Of a stretch of 13,469 nucleotides of DNA, positions 1 to 8,482 are shown one piece after another (the first letter of the stretch is position 1; every line of letters starts with the position of its first letter). The position numbers and the translations under genes were made by a program. Origin of the DNA: Glomus cerebriforme. Lineage: Eukaryota; Glomeromycota; Glomeromycetes; Glomerales; Glomeraceae. The stretch is taken from positions 66,006 to 79,474 of the forward strand of contig QKYT01000020.1 in NCBI GenBank assembly GCA_003550305.1, read 5' to 3'. A model generated the notes under the pieces. The model made no database searches and was not told where the DNA came from. It worked only from the letters and a program-made list of their open reading frames with translations.

Positions 1-1
1 T

Positions 2-212
2 ATATTAACTGCATGTGTTGATAAACTCCAGTATACAGGTGTTTTACAACGTGTTGAACAACAGTTAGTGTTGATCAATGCGTTTTTTGGTGTATATCAA
101 CACCTCCAAAACTTCCTGATGGAAGGGAAGACCTGTATCAAATCTTGCAAACTTCGCTAAGAAATATAAGGAGAAGAAATTAAGGGCCTTTCAACGTATA
201 AGACTAAGATGA
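2..212 (+). pseudogene. Partial decayed coding sequence, unknown family, runs in from the left edge
   Basis: The frame is open from base 2 to a TAA at 158-160 (52 codons). The peptide looks protein-like, with segments such as DKLQYTGVLQRVEQQ and INAFFGVYQHLQNFL that suggest amphipathic helices. A shift at about 156 continues into a Lys/Arg-rich stretch (KKYKEKKLRAFQRIRLR) that ends at TGA 210-212. This suggests one coding sequence broken by a small indel. There is no start codon in the window, so it is a 5'-partial fragment. I do not recognise a domain and assign no function. It may belong to the same lost gene as the fragment at 279-502. Confidence 0.35.
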
Positions 213-278
213 ACTTGGAGAAGATATTGGGTAAATATAAAGTTGGTAGTAATGATATAACACTAACGTATCCTCTAA

Positions 279-502
279 TTCATACCTAAAACAGAAAAAA
301 TAGATGTCAATAATGAAAAGTTAAAGTATTATATTAATGAAATAAAATGCAAAATGCGTAACTTGGTCCAATAACAGAAAAAAATGAGGCCATACATTAT
401 TCTTATATAGAAGAAATATTACATACCTCCATCTTTATTACTAAAAGACTTATCGTATTATATTTTTTTATTTCATCCACTAGCGTAACCATCTCATTTT
501 AG
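279..502 (+). pseudogene. Decayed coding sequence, unknown family, one frameshift
   Basis: Two overlapping open stretches join through a shift near 365. The first (279-371) reads with IPKTEKIDVNNEKLKYYINE; the second (365-499, stop TAG 500-502) reads with GPITEKNEAIHYSYIEEILH. From memory, phrases like the second occur in a large Rhizophagus multigene family, but I cannot verify this and give no function. Both stretches are shorter than 60 codons. The upstream fragment at 2-212 is on the same strand and could be the same gene. Confidence 0.35.
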
Positions 503-889
503 TGGAAATAAAAGCTGAAGTATAAAGTGTACTAGTTTCAAACAGCATTTTGCTTTTATAGGAATATTTGCATCAGATAAAAAAATGGGTTATGTCACCA
601 AAGGCTGAGTAAGATAAAAATTTATTTCTGTTTAGAAAAGAAAATACTGGATGTTAATATAGGTTTTATATCGCATAGGCATTGCATTATTTCACGTGAC
701 CTGCTTCTTATATATATTCGATAAAATAATAATACTTTATTTATGAAATAAAAATGTTACCAGTAGCTGGTCTATAATACATAAATATTATGACTATATC
801 ACTACAGCCAGACTGGCATGATATTAATATAGATAAAAAATAGATCAATAATAATGATATATTGGTAAAATTCTTCTCAAAAGTTTATT
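503..889. other. A+T-rich stretch, no gene seen
   Basis: No open frame with protein-like composition was found on either strand. A CACGTGA motif occurs near 694, similar to the one near 13276. It could be further decay of the neighbouring relics, but nothing can be supported. Confidence 0.5.
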
Positions 890-1284
890 TTCTGATTTGC
901 TAAAGCCCAATATTTATAGGTTTTTTTTCAACTCCACCTGGGGGTATATGATGATGTTAATAGGTCTAATTTTACCTTTTTTTAGAGAAAAAAGTGATAC
1001 AAAGTTTTTTTTCTCTAAAGAAAAATATTGAGAAATTTTTTTTGCAGATCCATCCATACCTCTTATTTTTTTTCAAGTTTATCATTATTCACAATAGAGA
1101 TTAGAGCAGTATTTTCTTAAAAAAAATCTTTCCTATATAGTTTAATATTTATTTCTTCTAAATCTTGCCAGATAGTTTTGATCTTAGCTTCTAGATCATT
1201 AATGGTCAAATTCTTATTAATTGTTGCATTAAAAATATCTTTATTGGCCTCATTACAAATAAAATAAGTAAAGATACTAAACAT
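890..1284 (-). pseudogene. Decayed coding sequence, unknown family
   Basis: An ATG at 1284 opens a 55-codon frame to TAA at 1117-1119, with protein-like sequence (for example NLTINDLEAKIKTIWQDLEE). The same frame continues as plausible protein through further stops (ENTALISIVNNDKLEKK, then EVWMDLQKKFLNIF) to about 890. It appears to be one gene fragment broken by nonsense codons rather than by indels, the same decay style as the larger relics in this window. It is charged and probably helical. No family is recognised. Confidence 0.4.
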
Positions 1285-1704
1285 CTTATTTTTCTAAAAA
1301 TAAGAGCCCATAGTGAGAAAAACTTACTCCTATTCATATATAACTTCTGGTATATACATACCTTATTTTGCATTATTTTTCTGAAAAAGTTTTTTGCGAA
1401 AAGTTATCTGAACTTCTACATATCCCTACATGCTTTATATTTTGCTGGAAAAAAGATAAGGAGGTATGAGACGTAATTAGTATTGTTATATAATGTCAAG
1501 AGTTTCATGAAAGCACATATAAATGGAATCTTCAAACCTTTTCACATGTAAATCTACCCTGCAAAACATATAGTTAATTTTATTCCTAACAATCTTAAAA
1601 TTACAAAGTTCTCAGCCTTTCATAACATATGCTTTTGCCATCACTATTTACTTTTACAGTAGGTCCTATATTGCATGTAGACTTTCTTTCACATTTTTTT
1701 CATA
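1285..1704. other. A+T-rich stretch, no gene seen
   Basis: Both strands are closed by frequent stops and I see no convincing peptide, RNA gene or terminal repeat. It lies between a decayed coding fragment and the first copy of the repeat described next. Confidence 0.45.
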
Positions 1705-1912
1705 TTTGTTTAGAAAAAAATAGGGTACTGATTAGCTTTAATATATGCAAAAATTAATATGTTGCATAAGATCTGTTTGTATGATTATTCTATTTTCTGT
1801 TACACAATCTGTAGCTTAGCAAATTCTTCAAGCTGATGATTACTACTCTGAATCAGTCTAAATTGGGATAGATGAACAATTATCCATGAAGTTTTGAATC
1901 TTAACCGATGTA
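1705..1912 (+). repeat. Diverged dispersed repeat, copy 1 (possibly tRNA-derived SINE-like)
   Basis: This copy shares ordered blocks with 2262-2455: TTAGCT, then a near-identical TTTAATATATGCAAAAATTA, a GATCT block, and a block ending TGATGATTACTACTCTGAATCAGTCTAAATTGGGATAGA (split here only by small differences). The last block resembles a tRNA A box (TTGGGATAGATGA). About 24 bases on, GTTTTGAATCT resembles a decayed B box (GGTTCGAATCC with C-to-T changes). A shorter third match lies near 3388-3435. The orientation is assigned from these boxes. It could equally be two relics of an unrelated repeat. Confidence 0.4.
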
Positions 1913-2261
1913 TGGGCTATTTGTTTAATCAATCTTCAATCTCTGTAAGAGTAAACTTATATCCGATCTGGTCCTAGAAGGACATCTTCTTATAAACATC
2001 CCACATTTTTTTAGCAGTCTAATAATAACCTTTAGGCTGGTAATATAGCTTATTAAATATGAAATCTTGATATAAAAGCTGCTCTCTTTTGGGTCTTTTA
2101 AATAGTTTAAGACTTACTTTTTTTTCATGTATCATTTATGCTATTACAATTATAAAGATCCTGTATTAATAAATTCTTTAGAATAAAGGGTATTAATTCA
2201 GGCATAAGCCAATCAAGCAAATTAGTTGTATGCATTTTATATAATTAGAAGAATTTTCAAT
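1913..2261. other. Spacer between the two repeat copies, no gene seen
   Basis: About 350 bases without a usable open frame. The minus strand near 2165-2240 gives a 20-25 residue protein-like piece (TNLLDWLMPELIPFILKNLL) followed by many stops, so it may be an old coding relic. No function can be assigned. Confidence 0.4.
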
Positions 2262-2455
2262 CAGAAAAAATAAAAAAACTGGTTAGCTAATATTTTCTTT
2301 TAATATATGCAAAAATTAATATTTTGTACAGATCTATTATATAATTTGTAGATTTTTATCATACATGAATAGACACATATGATCCAGCAAAATCTTTTGA
2401 ACTAATGATCATTACTCCAGACTAGTTAGATTGGTAGAGTATCACCATTTCATAG
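2262..2455 (+). repeat. Diverged dispersed repeat, copy 2 (possibly tRNA-derived SINE-like)
   Basis: This is the partner of the copy at 1705-1912, with the same order of blocks and an extra ~11 bases between TTAGCT and the TTTAATATATGCAAAAATTA core. The A-box-like block is better preserved here (TTAGATTGGTAGAGTATCA), but the B box is not recognisable. It ends next to the 3' end of the LRR ORF. It is not a functional tRNA, because no cloverleaf or intact B box is visible. Confidence 0.4.
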
Positions 2456-2464
2456 AGCACTGTG

Positions 2465-3127
2465 TTAACCAATTAAGAAGAAAATAAAATTAATATTTTG
2501 AACACTACTGGCTTTTCTAAAATAAATACTATATATAGCAATAAAATCAGAAATGATCTTATCCTTAAAAAACTCAACATGAATATTTGAATTAAGCTGG
2601 ACCAATGTTTTTTTTCTAATATTACCACATCCTTCCAGATTAAGATAAATTAAATTGGAACATGAATGAACAATTTTCTCAATAGTTAGATCAGTAATTT
2701 TGCAAAAGCTAAAGTCAAGATGATGAAACATTGGGCAGAAATAAATAATATTATAAATCAATGTTTTAGTGATCTCTCTACTATAAGAAATATTTAGATA
2801 TTCTAATTTATGATATGACTGCACGATTGCAGATAGATCTTTATCAGTTATTAGTTTAAAAGTAAAGATTTTATTGAGATCTAGTTCAGTGTTGCCCAAA
2901 TTTAAATACTTCAAATTTGAATATAAATCTACTATCATATGTAATACTTTATTATTAATTTCTGAGCTATTTTTAAAATCTAAATAAATTATGTTTGAAA
3001 ACAATTGTATAATACCTTTGATTTTTTTATTTGAAAGTAGAGGATAGTATGAAATTTTAAGATAAGTTAAATATGAACCATAAACCAGTTTTTGATCTTT
3101 CATATCTAATTTTAAAAATCTTTTCAA
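2465..3127 (-). CDS. Leucine-rich repeat protein fragment (AMN1/F-box LRR type)
   Basis: This is the longest uninterrupted coding frame outside the transposons, about 220 codons. It has irregular cysteine-containing-type leucine-rich repeats: SNLKYLNLGNTELD (about residues 70-83), HKLEYLNISYSREIT (106-120), FHHLDFSFCKITD (134-146) and SNLIYLNLEGCGNIRKKTL (157-175). These follow the L-x-x-L-x-L/I-x-x-C/S pattern of F-box and AMN1-like LRR proteins, which bind substrates for ubiquitin ligases. AMF genomes carry hundreds of such genes. The frame opens just after a TGA; the first ATG is at 3103. No F-box is visible upstream, so it is a fragment or a short solo-LRR gene. The last 35 residues are low-complexity and may be read-through beyond the original end. 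Confidence 0.55.
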   Translation of the reverse strand: MKRFLKLDMKDQKLVYGSYLTYLKISYYPLLSNKKIKGIIQLFSNIIYLDFKNSSEINNKVLHMIVDLYSNLKYLNLGNTELDLNKIFTFKLITDKDLSAIVQSYHKLEYLNISYSREITKTLIYNIIYFCPMFHHLDFSFCKITDLTIEKIVHSCSNLIYLNLEGCGNIRKKTLVQLNSNIHVEFFKDKIISDFIAIYSIYFRKASSVQNINFIFFLIG

Positions 3128-3462
3128 TCAAGATTAATCCTCTATTTTGCTTCTCTTTAGTTTGATACATTTCTATAGAATAGAAGCACTGCATCTATAT
3201 CACAATTGAAAAACAAATATGGTAAGATAAAATAACTTATCTACTGCTAAGAAATATAAAATTTGTTCTAACATTTCTGCTATATTAAAAATGCCTATAT
3301 GTGTTTTTTTTCTCATATTTATTTTTATTCCAAAATCTTTGATTGAGAGAATAGATGAAAAAATGAAATTAGCCGAACCTAGTCTGCTGGTAGATTACTA
3401 CTCTGTACCAATTAGCTTGGAGCAAGATTTTTTGTTATATGTATTTTTTTCTGATCTTTCTT

Positions 3463-4292
3463 TCAGATTAAACGTTCCCAAATTCTTTGATATTTAATCA
3501 TATTTACTATTTCATTAATATCAGAATCAAATGAACTAGACTTAGATGAATTAGTTTCAAATGAACTAAGTTCTAGTATACTCAATTCAAATAAACTAGT
3601 TTCAAATGATGAACTAGACTCAGATAAGCTTGATTCAGATGAACTAGTTTCAAATGAAGTAGATTTGGATGGAATATTGATTAAGATTATTAAATGCTTT
3701 TGGTCACTTTTCATTTTGATTATTTATCTATTAAACTTAATATCTTTGATCAAAAAATTTCTGGGATGGGCCATCTCAGAAAATATCCTGCTTTCTTTAT
3801 CTTAATCTTCTTCTCAACCACATCTTCCTTATGAGGAATAGCCTTTCCTTCTCTTATTACAAATGTCTTAACTAAATCAGAATCTTCAGAAGACTAAAAC
3901 GAATAGGAGAAATCCTTACATTCTTTCAGCCCTTTTTTATTAATTATTAAGAGAAGTATTTTTTATATTAAGTTAACCACAGTTTTTTTATTTACACATT
4001 CATCCAGATCTTCTATACATTCACTCAGATCTTCTAATTCACTATTTAAGGAATTTACATCTCTTTCTAATCTTTTTACCCTCTTTTCTAAAATGTTATG
4101 TTGGGAATGATAATCTTTCAATTGTTTCTTTAGTATCCTATTTTCACCAGAAAGTACAATATATACCTCTGCATTCTGCTTATCTGTCTCTAATAACTTA
4201 GTTATTTTCTCTATTTTTCTAATAACTTTCTACTCACTGTATATATTATCAGATAAATATTTTTGATCAATTACTATTTTTATGATATTTTA
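3463..4292 (-). pseudogene. Decayed coiled-coil gene with serine-rich repeat region
   Basis: Three minus-strand pieces lie in order. The first spans about 4292-3963 (stop TAA 3963-3965). After an in-frame TAG at 4230-4232, where Gln is plausible, it has 88 codons rich in Leu/Glu/Lys heptads (for example ILEKRVKRLERDVNSLNSEL), a clear coiled coil. The second, 3893-3750, is basic then hydrophobic (KKIKIKKAGYFLRWPIPEIF). The third begins at an ATG at 3714 and ends at 3463. It is a serine-rich repeat (SFETSSSESS-like units) encoded by imperfect copies of a TCAAATGAACTAG-like unit, and it ends ..NMIKYQRIWERLI. The pieces are in different frames, so indels have broken the gene. No enzyme domain is visible and the function is unknown. 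Confidence 0.5.
3525..3670. repeat. Imperfect short tandem repeat around TCAAATGAACTAG
   Basis: About ten imperfect copies of a 12-15 base unit (TCAAATGAACTAG / TCAGATGAACTAG and variants). On the minus strand it codes a Ser-rich tract; on the plus strand the same bases give an acidic SDEL/SNEL tract. Either the minus-strand gene gained a repeat expansion or the plus strand is the original sense. The minus strand is favoured because the relic upstream of it (4292-3750) reads on that strand. Confidence 0.6.
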
Positions 4293-4473
4293 TATATGAT
4301 ATATGTTACTCTAAACAAAAAATAAATTTAATAAACAATAAAAAAATAAAATTCCTTCTTCAGTTAAGACCATTAGAAGAAAAAGCTTTTCTTTATTTCT
4401 TTACAAATATTTTATTCTATTTAAAAGAAAACTGGCTTATCTTTTATAATACCAAAGATACAAAAGAGGGGTA

Positions 4474-5611
4474 TTAGTTTTCATCAAAGAGCTTGATTGC
4501 CTTTGCCTGATCATAAGGTTGTCTTTTTTTTTTGATAATTTACTATAGTATAGTTTTTTGCAGGGAAGGCATAGTTGTTGGGAAAATAGCAAAGTACTTT
4601 ACTAGCAATAGTTATAGCCTCTGATAAATTCTTCGCTTCATATATCACAATTGCAAATACCATCCCTAATTTGCATAAATATCTAGGAAGTAATGGTTTG
4701 CCAGTTTCGGAAAGAAATATATCTTTTTTCAGGAATGTATTGAATCATTTGATACTTGAGACTCCTGAATCTTTTAACTGTCCAAAAGAAATTGCTTCCT
4801 GAATCCATATAAGCAATTGTTTTACCCATTTCTCATTCTTCTCTAGTAATTTAAATACCTGAGAAATATATTGTTGTCTCCAGTTTTTTGCATATCCAGT
4901 TATATCTCCATTAGATATTTGCAAGGTTTTAATTTTAACAGGATGAATATAGAGTATGATCATTATATTAGCTAAGACTTGTAAGTCAGGGGTTTTGGAA
5001 ATATTATATCCATCCAATCTTTCTTTAACCAATTCTAGTGAAAAGTGATCAGAAAAATCAATTTCTTCATTTTTATATTGCTCACTATGCTCCTTTTAAA
5101 TTTTATTAGCTGAACGGGTTATTTCTGAAATCAAAATAGCAGAGATTATTTTTTCTGAAGCATTGAGCATTCACAACTCTTTTCAAAGTTTAGAGATTTG
5201 AGATGAATTAGCGGTAACATTAGAGGTGGATTCAGCTAAGATTTTTACTATAGATTCTACAACTTTTTTGCTAAAATTATACTAGGCAATTTGCTAAGTT
5301 ATCCTTTTAACAGTTTCTCCTTTTAGAATAAAATCAGACATTTGGTATAGATTTATTCCTCCCACTTCTGAGTCTTTCATTTAAGAAGTTACCTGACTTT
5401 TACTTTAACAAATTCTTTGATCAGAAACTAATATAAATGTCTGCTCTTTGCTAAAATTATATTCTTTTTGAAAGCGCTGTTGACCCTTGTCTCTTTTCAA
5501 TTTATCCATTAAAAGCTCAAGTAATACTGGAGCATGCTGGCTAAGTTCTTCATTGCTCATATCTTTATTGAATTTGTGATCTGCAACATACTTTATTACA
5601 GTCGTAAACAT
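4474..5611 (-). pseudogene. Decayed tyrosine-recombinase-like protein (gene 2 of the composite element)
   Basis: From ATG 5611 a single frame runs about 1.07 kb with no indel but eight in-frame stops (5405, 5381, 5294, 5282, 5183, 5171, 5096 and 4745, lower coordinates). One slip in a 10-base T-run at 4524-4533 then leads to the true end (..RQPYDQAKAIKLFDEN, TAA 4474-4476). The C-terminal part resembles a tyrosine recombinase catalytic domain: an all-helical stretch, the box YIHPVKIKTLQI where 'xxRxxEhxxL' is expected, a beta-strand lysine (GYAKN), and a final Tyr (AKNYTIVNY). From memory, close Rhizophagus relatives have Arg at the His of YIHP, Arg where this copy has Cys (YLCKLG), and Arg-His where it has Cys-Tyr (LCYFPNN), so catalytic residues seem lost. 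It lies 345 bp downstream of the primase-helicase relic on the same strand. The recombinase assignment is inference; the decay is seen directly. Confidence 0.6.
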
Positions 5612-5955
5612 GATAATGTGATTATAGTCTATGAAATAACTATTAGGTTATGCTCAACTATTAGGTTATATTATATCTGAAAAAATTTAATTTGAAAAAA
5701 ATATTCCAACATTTCACTGCCTTATGATCAGTAAAGCTATCAGAGAGTTGAAGGAAGGGAAAGAATGATATAACTTATATGAGATGTCTTTATGAGGCCA
5801 GTTCACTTTATCATAAATAAAGATGTTTACATTTATTTGAAAATTGCAGGTAGATAGGATATGCAAAAAAAATAATAATAATTTAAAATTATATATCATC
5901 TAATTGTAAAAAAAAAGACCCTTTTACCTAAACATCTTACTTATAAACTGGCTTT
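5612..5955. other. Intergenic region between the primase-helicase and recombinase relics
   Basis: A+T-rich, with homopolymer runs and no convincing gene; a 61-codon minus-strand frame at 5714-5899 is low-complexity. As both neighbours run on the minus strand, this holds the 3' flank of the first and the promoter side of the second. AAACTGGCTT at 5945-5954 sits next to the stop of the primase-helicase gene and recurs at 4429-4438 beyond the recombinase stop. Confidence 0.45.
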
Positions 5956-8198
5956 TTATTCGTTCTTTACTAAAGCATACCATTCTCCTAAAGTATGCTT
6001 ATATTTTTTTGCCATTTCTTATCAGTATTAAACCATAAAGATGTGACTTCTTTTTTCTCAAATTTATGGTAAATAATCTCTTCTTCTATTAGTTTTTCAC
6101 ATACTGTTATATCCATATATTCATTAAAAACTTCTTTTACTTTTTTTATATAACTATACATCCAAGCGTCAGTTTCCATCTTATTCCAAAATGCAATAGA
6201 ATTGAGTCTGTCTTTTTCTATGATAGTCACAAACTTATCAGGATCTTCACCATGATCAATATCCCATTTTTTGAAATGCTCTTCATATTGTTGTTTAGTT
6301 AGAGATATGGAAAAAGCTTTTTTATTACTAGATTTAAGAGACTTATTTTCATTTGGGTTGGTTTTAGGCTTATTGATTACTGGCTTAGATGGTTTGGAAG
6401 TCTTAGAAGTCTCAGATATCCTGAATGTTGAAGCGATTGGAACTTCTGTCTATTCTACCACATAGTTAAAAAGAGCTTAGGTTGAATTATCCTATTTATT
6501 CGCTTTCTTATCCTTTGAAAGAAGATTCTTTTCTGGCTAAAGTAGAATTATTTTTGGGGAATAGTTTCTGGTACATTGAATATAAGTATATCTGTTGTCT
6601 CATTTTCAGGTAAGTCAGGTTGAAATGTACAGTATCAGAAAATTCTTTGATATTGCCTAGGTCAAATTCATAAAACTTGGCTATGATCTTAGAGTAGTTA
6701 AGAATGTAATGATTATACTCGCTTTTTTTATTTGTCTGTAAATGAGTTTGGTCAATTCCATAAAACACAAACTTTTTTCCTAAATTACTATTAAAAAATG
6801 GTTTTTTGCCATTCTTTTCACACTATTTAAGATAAGTCTAATATAATAATATGCACTTTGGCTTGATTATCTCATTCTTATCCCAAGATGTAATATAATT
6901 AATTAAAAATTGAACAGAATTAGGAAGTTGGTAGTGCATTATTTCTTCCTTTATTTTAGTTACAAGAATTTCTTGAGGTTTAAAATCTGAGAGATCATGA
7001 TTAAGGAGATATTTCATAATCACTTCAGGTACATCAGGATAGTTAAATATATTTCATAATCTTTTAAAATATGCTGTATTACCTTACAGCATGACAAAAT
7101 ATCATAATAGATTACACAAGAATCTCCTATATCTATCTTGATCAGAGCATCTTGATTGCTTGTAACTATATACCTAGCAAAATCATCTAATCATTTAGAT
7201 TCGAAACTCTTATACTCTATAATCACCATTCCTTCTGTTATAAGAGATTTGAGATGCCTACTAAATCTATGCCAATCTTTAGAAGACATTCCAGTCTCAT
7301 TCATAATAATAAGTTTTTGAGCTTGAATGATGCTATTAAAACATTCAAGAATTTTTTCCAAATCTGATATAGTATAATGGAGATATCATCCCAAGACTTT
7401 GTCACCAATAAAATCAGTGATAATATTTTTTCTATACTATTGTAGTATGGATTTTAGGACTAAGATTGTTTAAGGTTTTTTTTTTGGCTTCTGCATTAAA
7501 TATGCCCACCAATTTCCAAAGATATTCATGAAGTTTCATATTTTCATCACTGATTATGTTCTTTATATGTCAGAGAATTAGATCCATAATTTTTTTATTA
7601 ATTTCTGGTGCTGGCTTAGCCAAAAATTCTAGAAAAAGGTTAAAGAAATCTGTATTTAGCTGAAGAATATTTATCAAATATAAAAGGAAATTCCAATCTT
7701 TATAAATTATTAGATATCTAATAACTGCTTAATCTATTAATAACTTTAACTTCACAGATTCACCTCCTATTCAATTATTTCAATCTTGAAATCGGCAAGC
7801 TTTAATTCAGCTTTCATATCAACTTAAAGCCCATGCTGTCTATCTTTATGCTTAATAAGCCACAATTTTGAAGTTTCTTACATGTAAGTAGCTACTATTT
7901 AAATAGCTTCATAAACTTTAGCGTGGAAGAATTTCTTACCTAAAGTACACATGCATAATAAGTTTCACCATACAAAATGGTTATTTGGATTTGAAATTCT
8001 GAATTAATTCTTTTTCACTAGACTTTGAAGCTTTTTCTCTCTATTTAAAGCTGTTTCATTAATAGCAAGTTTTAATGAAGGATTTCTCATCTCAGGCTGT
8101 TTATCTTGATTGGTACAGTAACAGAAAAAGCTATAAGATTTTTTATTTTATCTGATATATACATTATCACTAATATGTTCCTATTCACATAGTGGACA
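5956..8198 (-). pseudogene. Decayed primase-helicase, 3' part: zinc ribbon, SF3 (D5/DUF5906-like) helicase, linker and tail (gene 1)
   Basis: Reading from 8198 down: a zinc-ribbon half (CPLCE at 8187-8198, then FFCYC with Cys codons at 8115-8123 after a small frameshift); a conserved region (NPNNHFVW, FKIEIIE, KDWNFLLY); and a helicase core. The core has a damaged Walker A (YRKNIITDFIGDKVLG near 7420-7443; Gly of GxGK/N replaced by Arg), the acidic motif LIIMNETGMSS (Asn-Glu at 7296-7301), LKSLITEG, and motif C YIVTSNQD (Thr-Ser-Asn at 7155-7163). This order is that of superfamily 3 helicases of the D5/DUF5906 type. A winged-helix-like part follows (LPNSVQFLINYITSWDK, then YLK-stop-CEKNGKKPF), then a linker rich in Ser/Lys/Pro and an acidic tail open from 6449 to 5988. 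A frameshift near 6000 leads to the apparent end HTLGEWYALVKNE, TAA 5956-5958. There are many nonsense codons and at least four small frameshifts. The 5' half lies beyond the inserted hAT element. Confidence 0.7.
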
Positions 8199-8206
8199 GT
8201 GTAATG
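8199..8206 (+). repeat. Left target-site duplication of the hAT element (GTGTAATG)
   Basis: Eight bases directly outside the left terminal repeat. They match GTGTGATG at 10471-10478 in 7 of 8 positions. Eight bases is the standard duplication made by hAT transposases. Confidence 0.85.
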
Positions 8207-8224
8207 CAGGGTCGATGATTTTTT
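8207..8224 (+). repeat. Left terminal inverted repeat of the hAT element
   Basis: Begins CAGGG, the typical hAT end. It pairs with 10453-10470, with mismatches only at positions 6 and 11. Confidence 0.85.
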
Positions 8225-8246
8225 TTATTTCACATAATAATACATA

Positions 8247-8264
8247 ATCACAAAATTTTGTGAT
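8247..8264. repeat. 18 bp perfect palindrome in the left subterminal region
   Basis: ATCACAAAATTTTGTGAT is its own reverse complement, so it presents the ATCACAAAA subterminal motif in both orientations. In hAT elements, short subterminal repeats bind the transposase's BED zinc finger; here that role is inferred from position and repetition only. Confidence 0.6.
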
Positions 8265-8482
8265 ATAAGCAAAAATTACATCATTGCACAACAAAATTTC
8301 ACAAAATTAAGGAAAATTTTTTTTTTCTATCACAGAATTTCTCATTTCAGAAATTTTAAACATTGCAAATACATAAAAATCATATTTTTTATCATGAAAA
8401 TCTCATTAAATCAACCGCGTTTACTTATGATCCTTTTTTTCACTTTTACAATTAAACTTTCTCTTCTCTTTTCTCATATAAT

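Noticed and set aside
2425..2460. tRNA gene suggested by TTGGTAGAGTATCA
   Set aside because: No B box, no acceptor or anticodon stem pairing visible; treated as part of a diverged repeat instead.
3291..3497. Plus-strand 68-codon frame with a hydrophobic start
   Set aside because: Composition is that of A+T-rich noise, it overlaps the possible third repeat copy, and no domain or codon pattern supports it.
5714..5899. Minus-strand 61-codon frame between the two element genes
   Set aside because: Low-complexity Phe/Leu/Ile/Asn-rich sequence with no resemblance to either neighbour; probably chance.
6271..6465. Plus-strand frame opposite the helicase linker
   Set aside because: It is the antisense of the Ser/Lys/Pro-rich linker, which reads as conserved protein on the minus strand.
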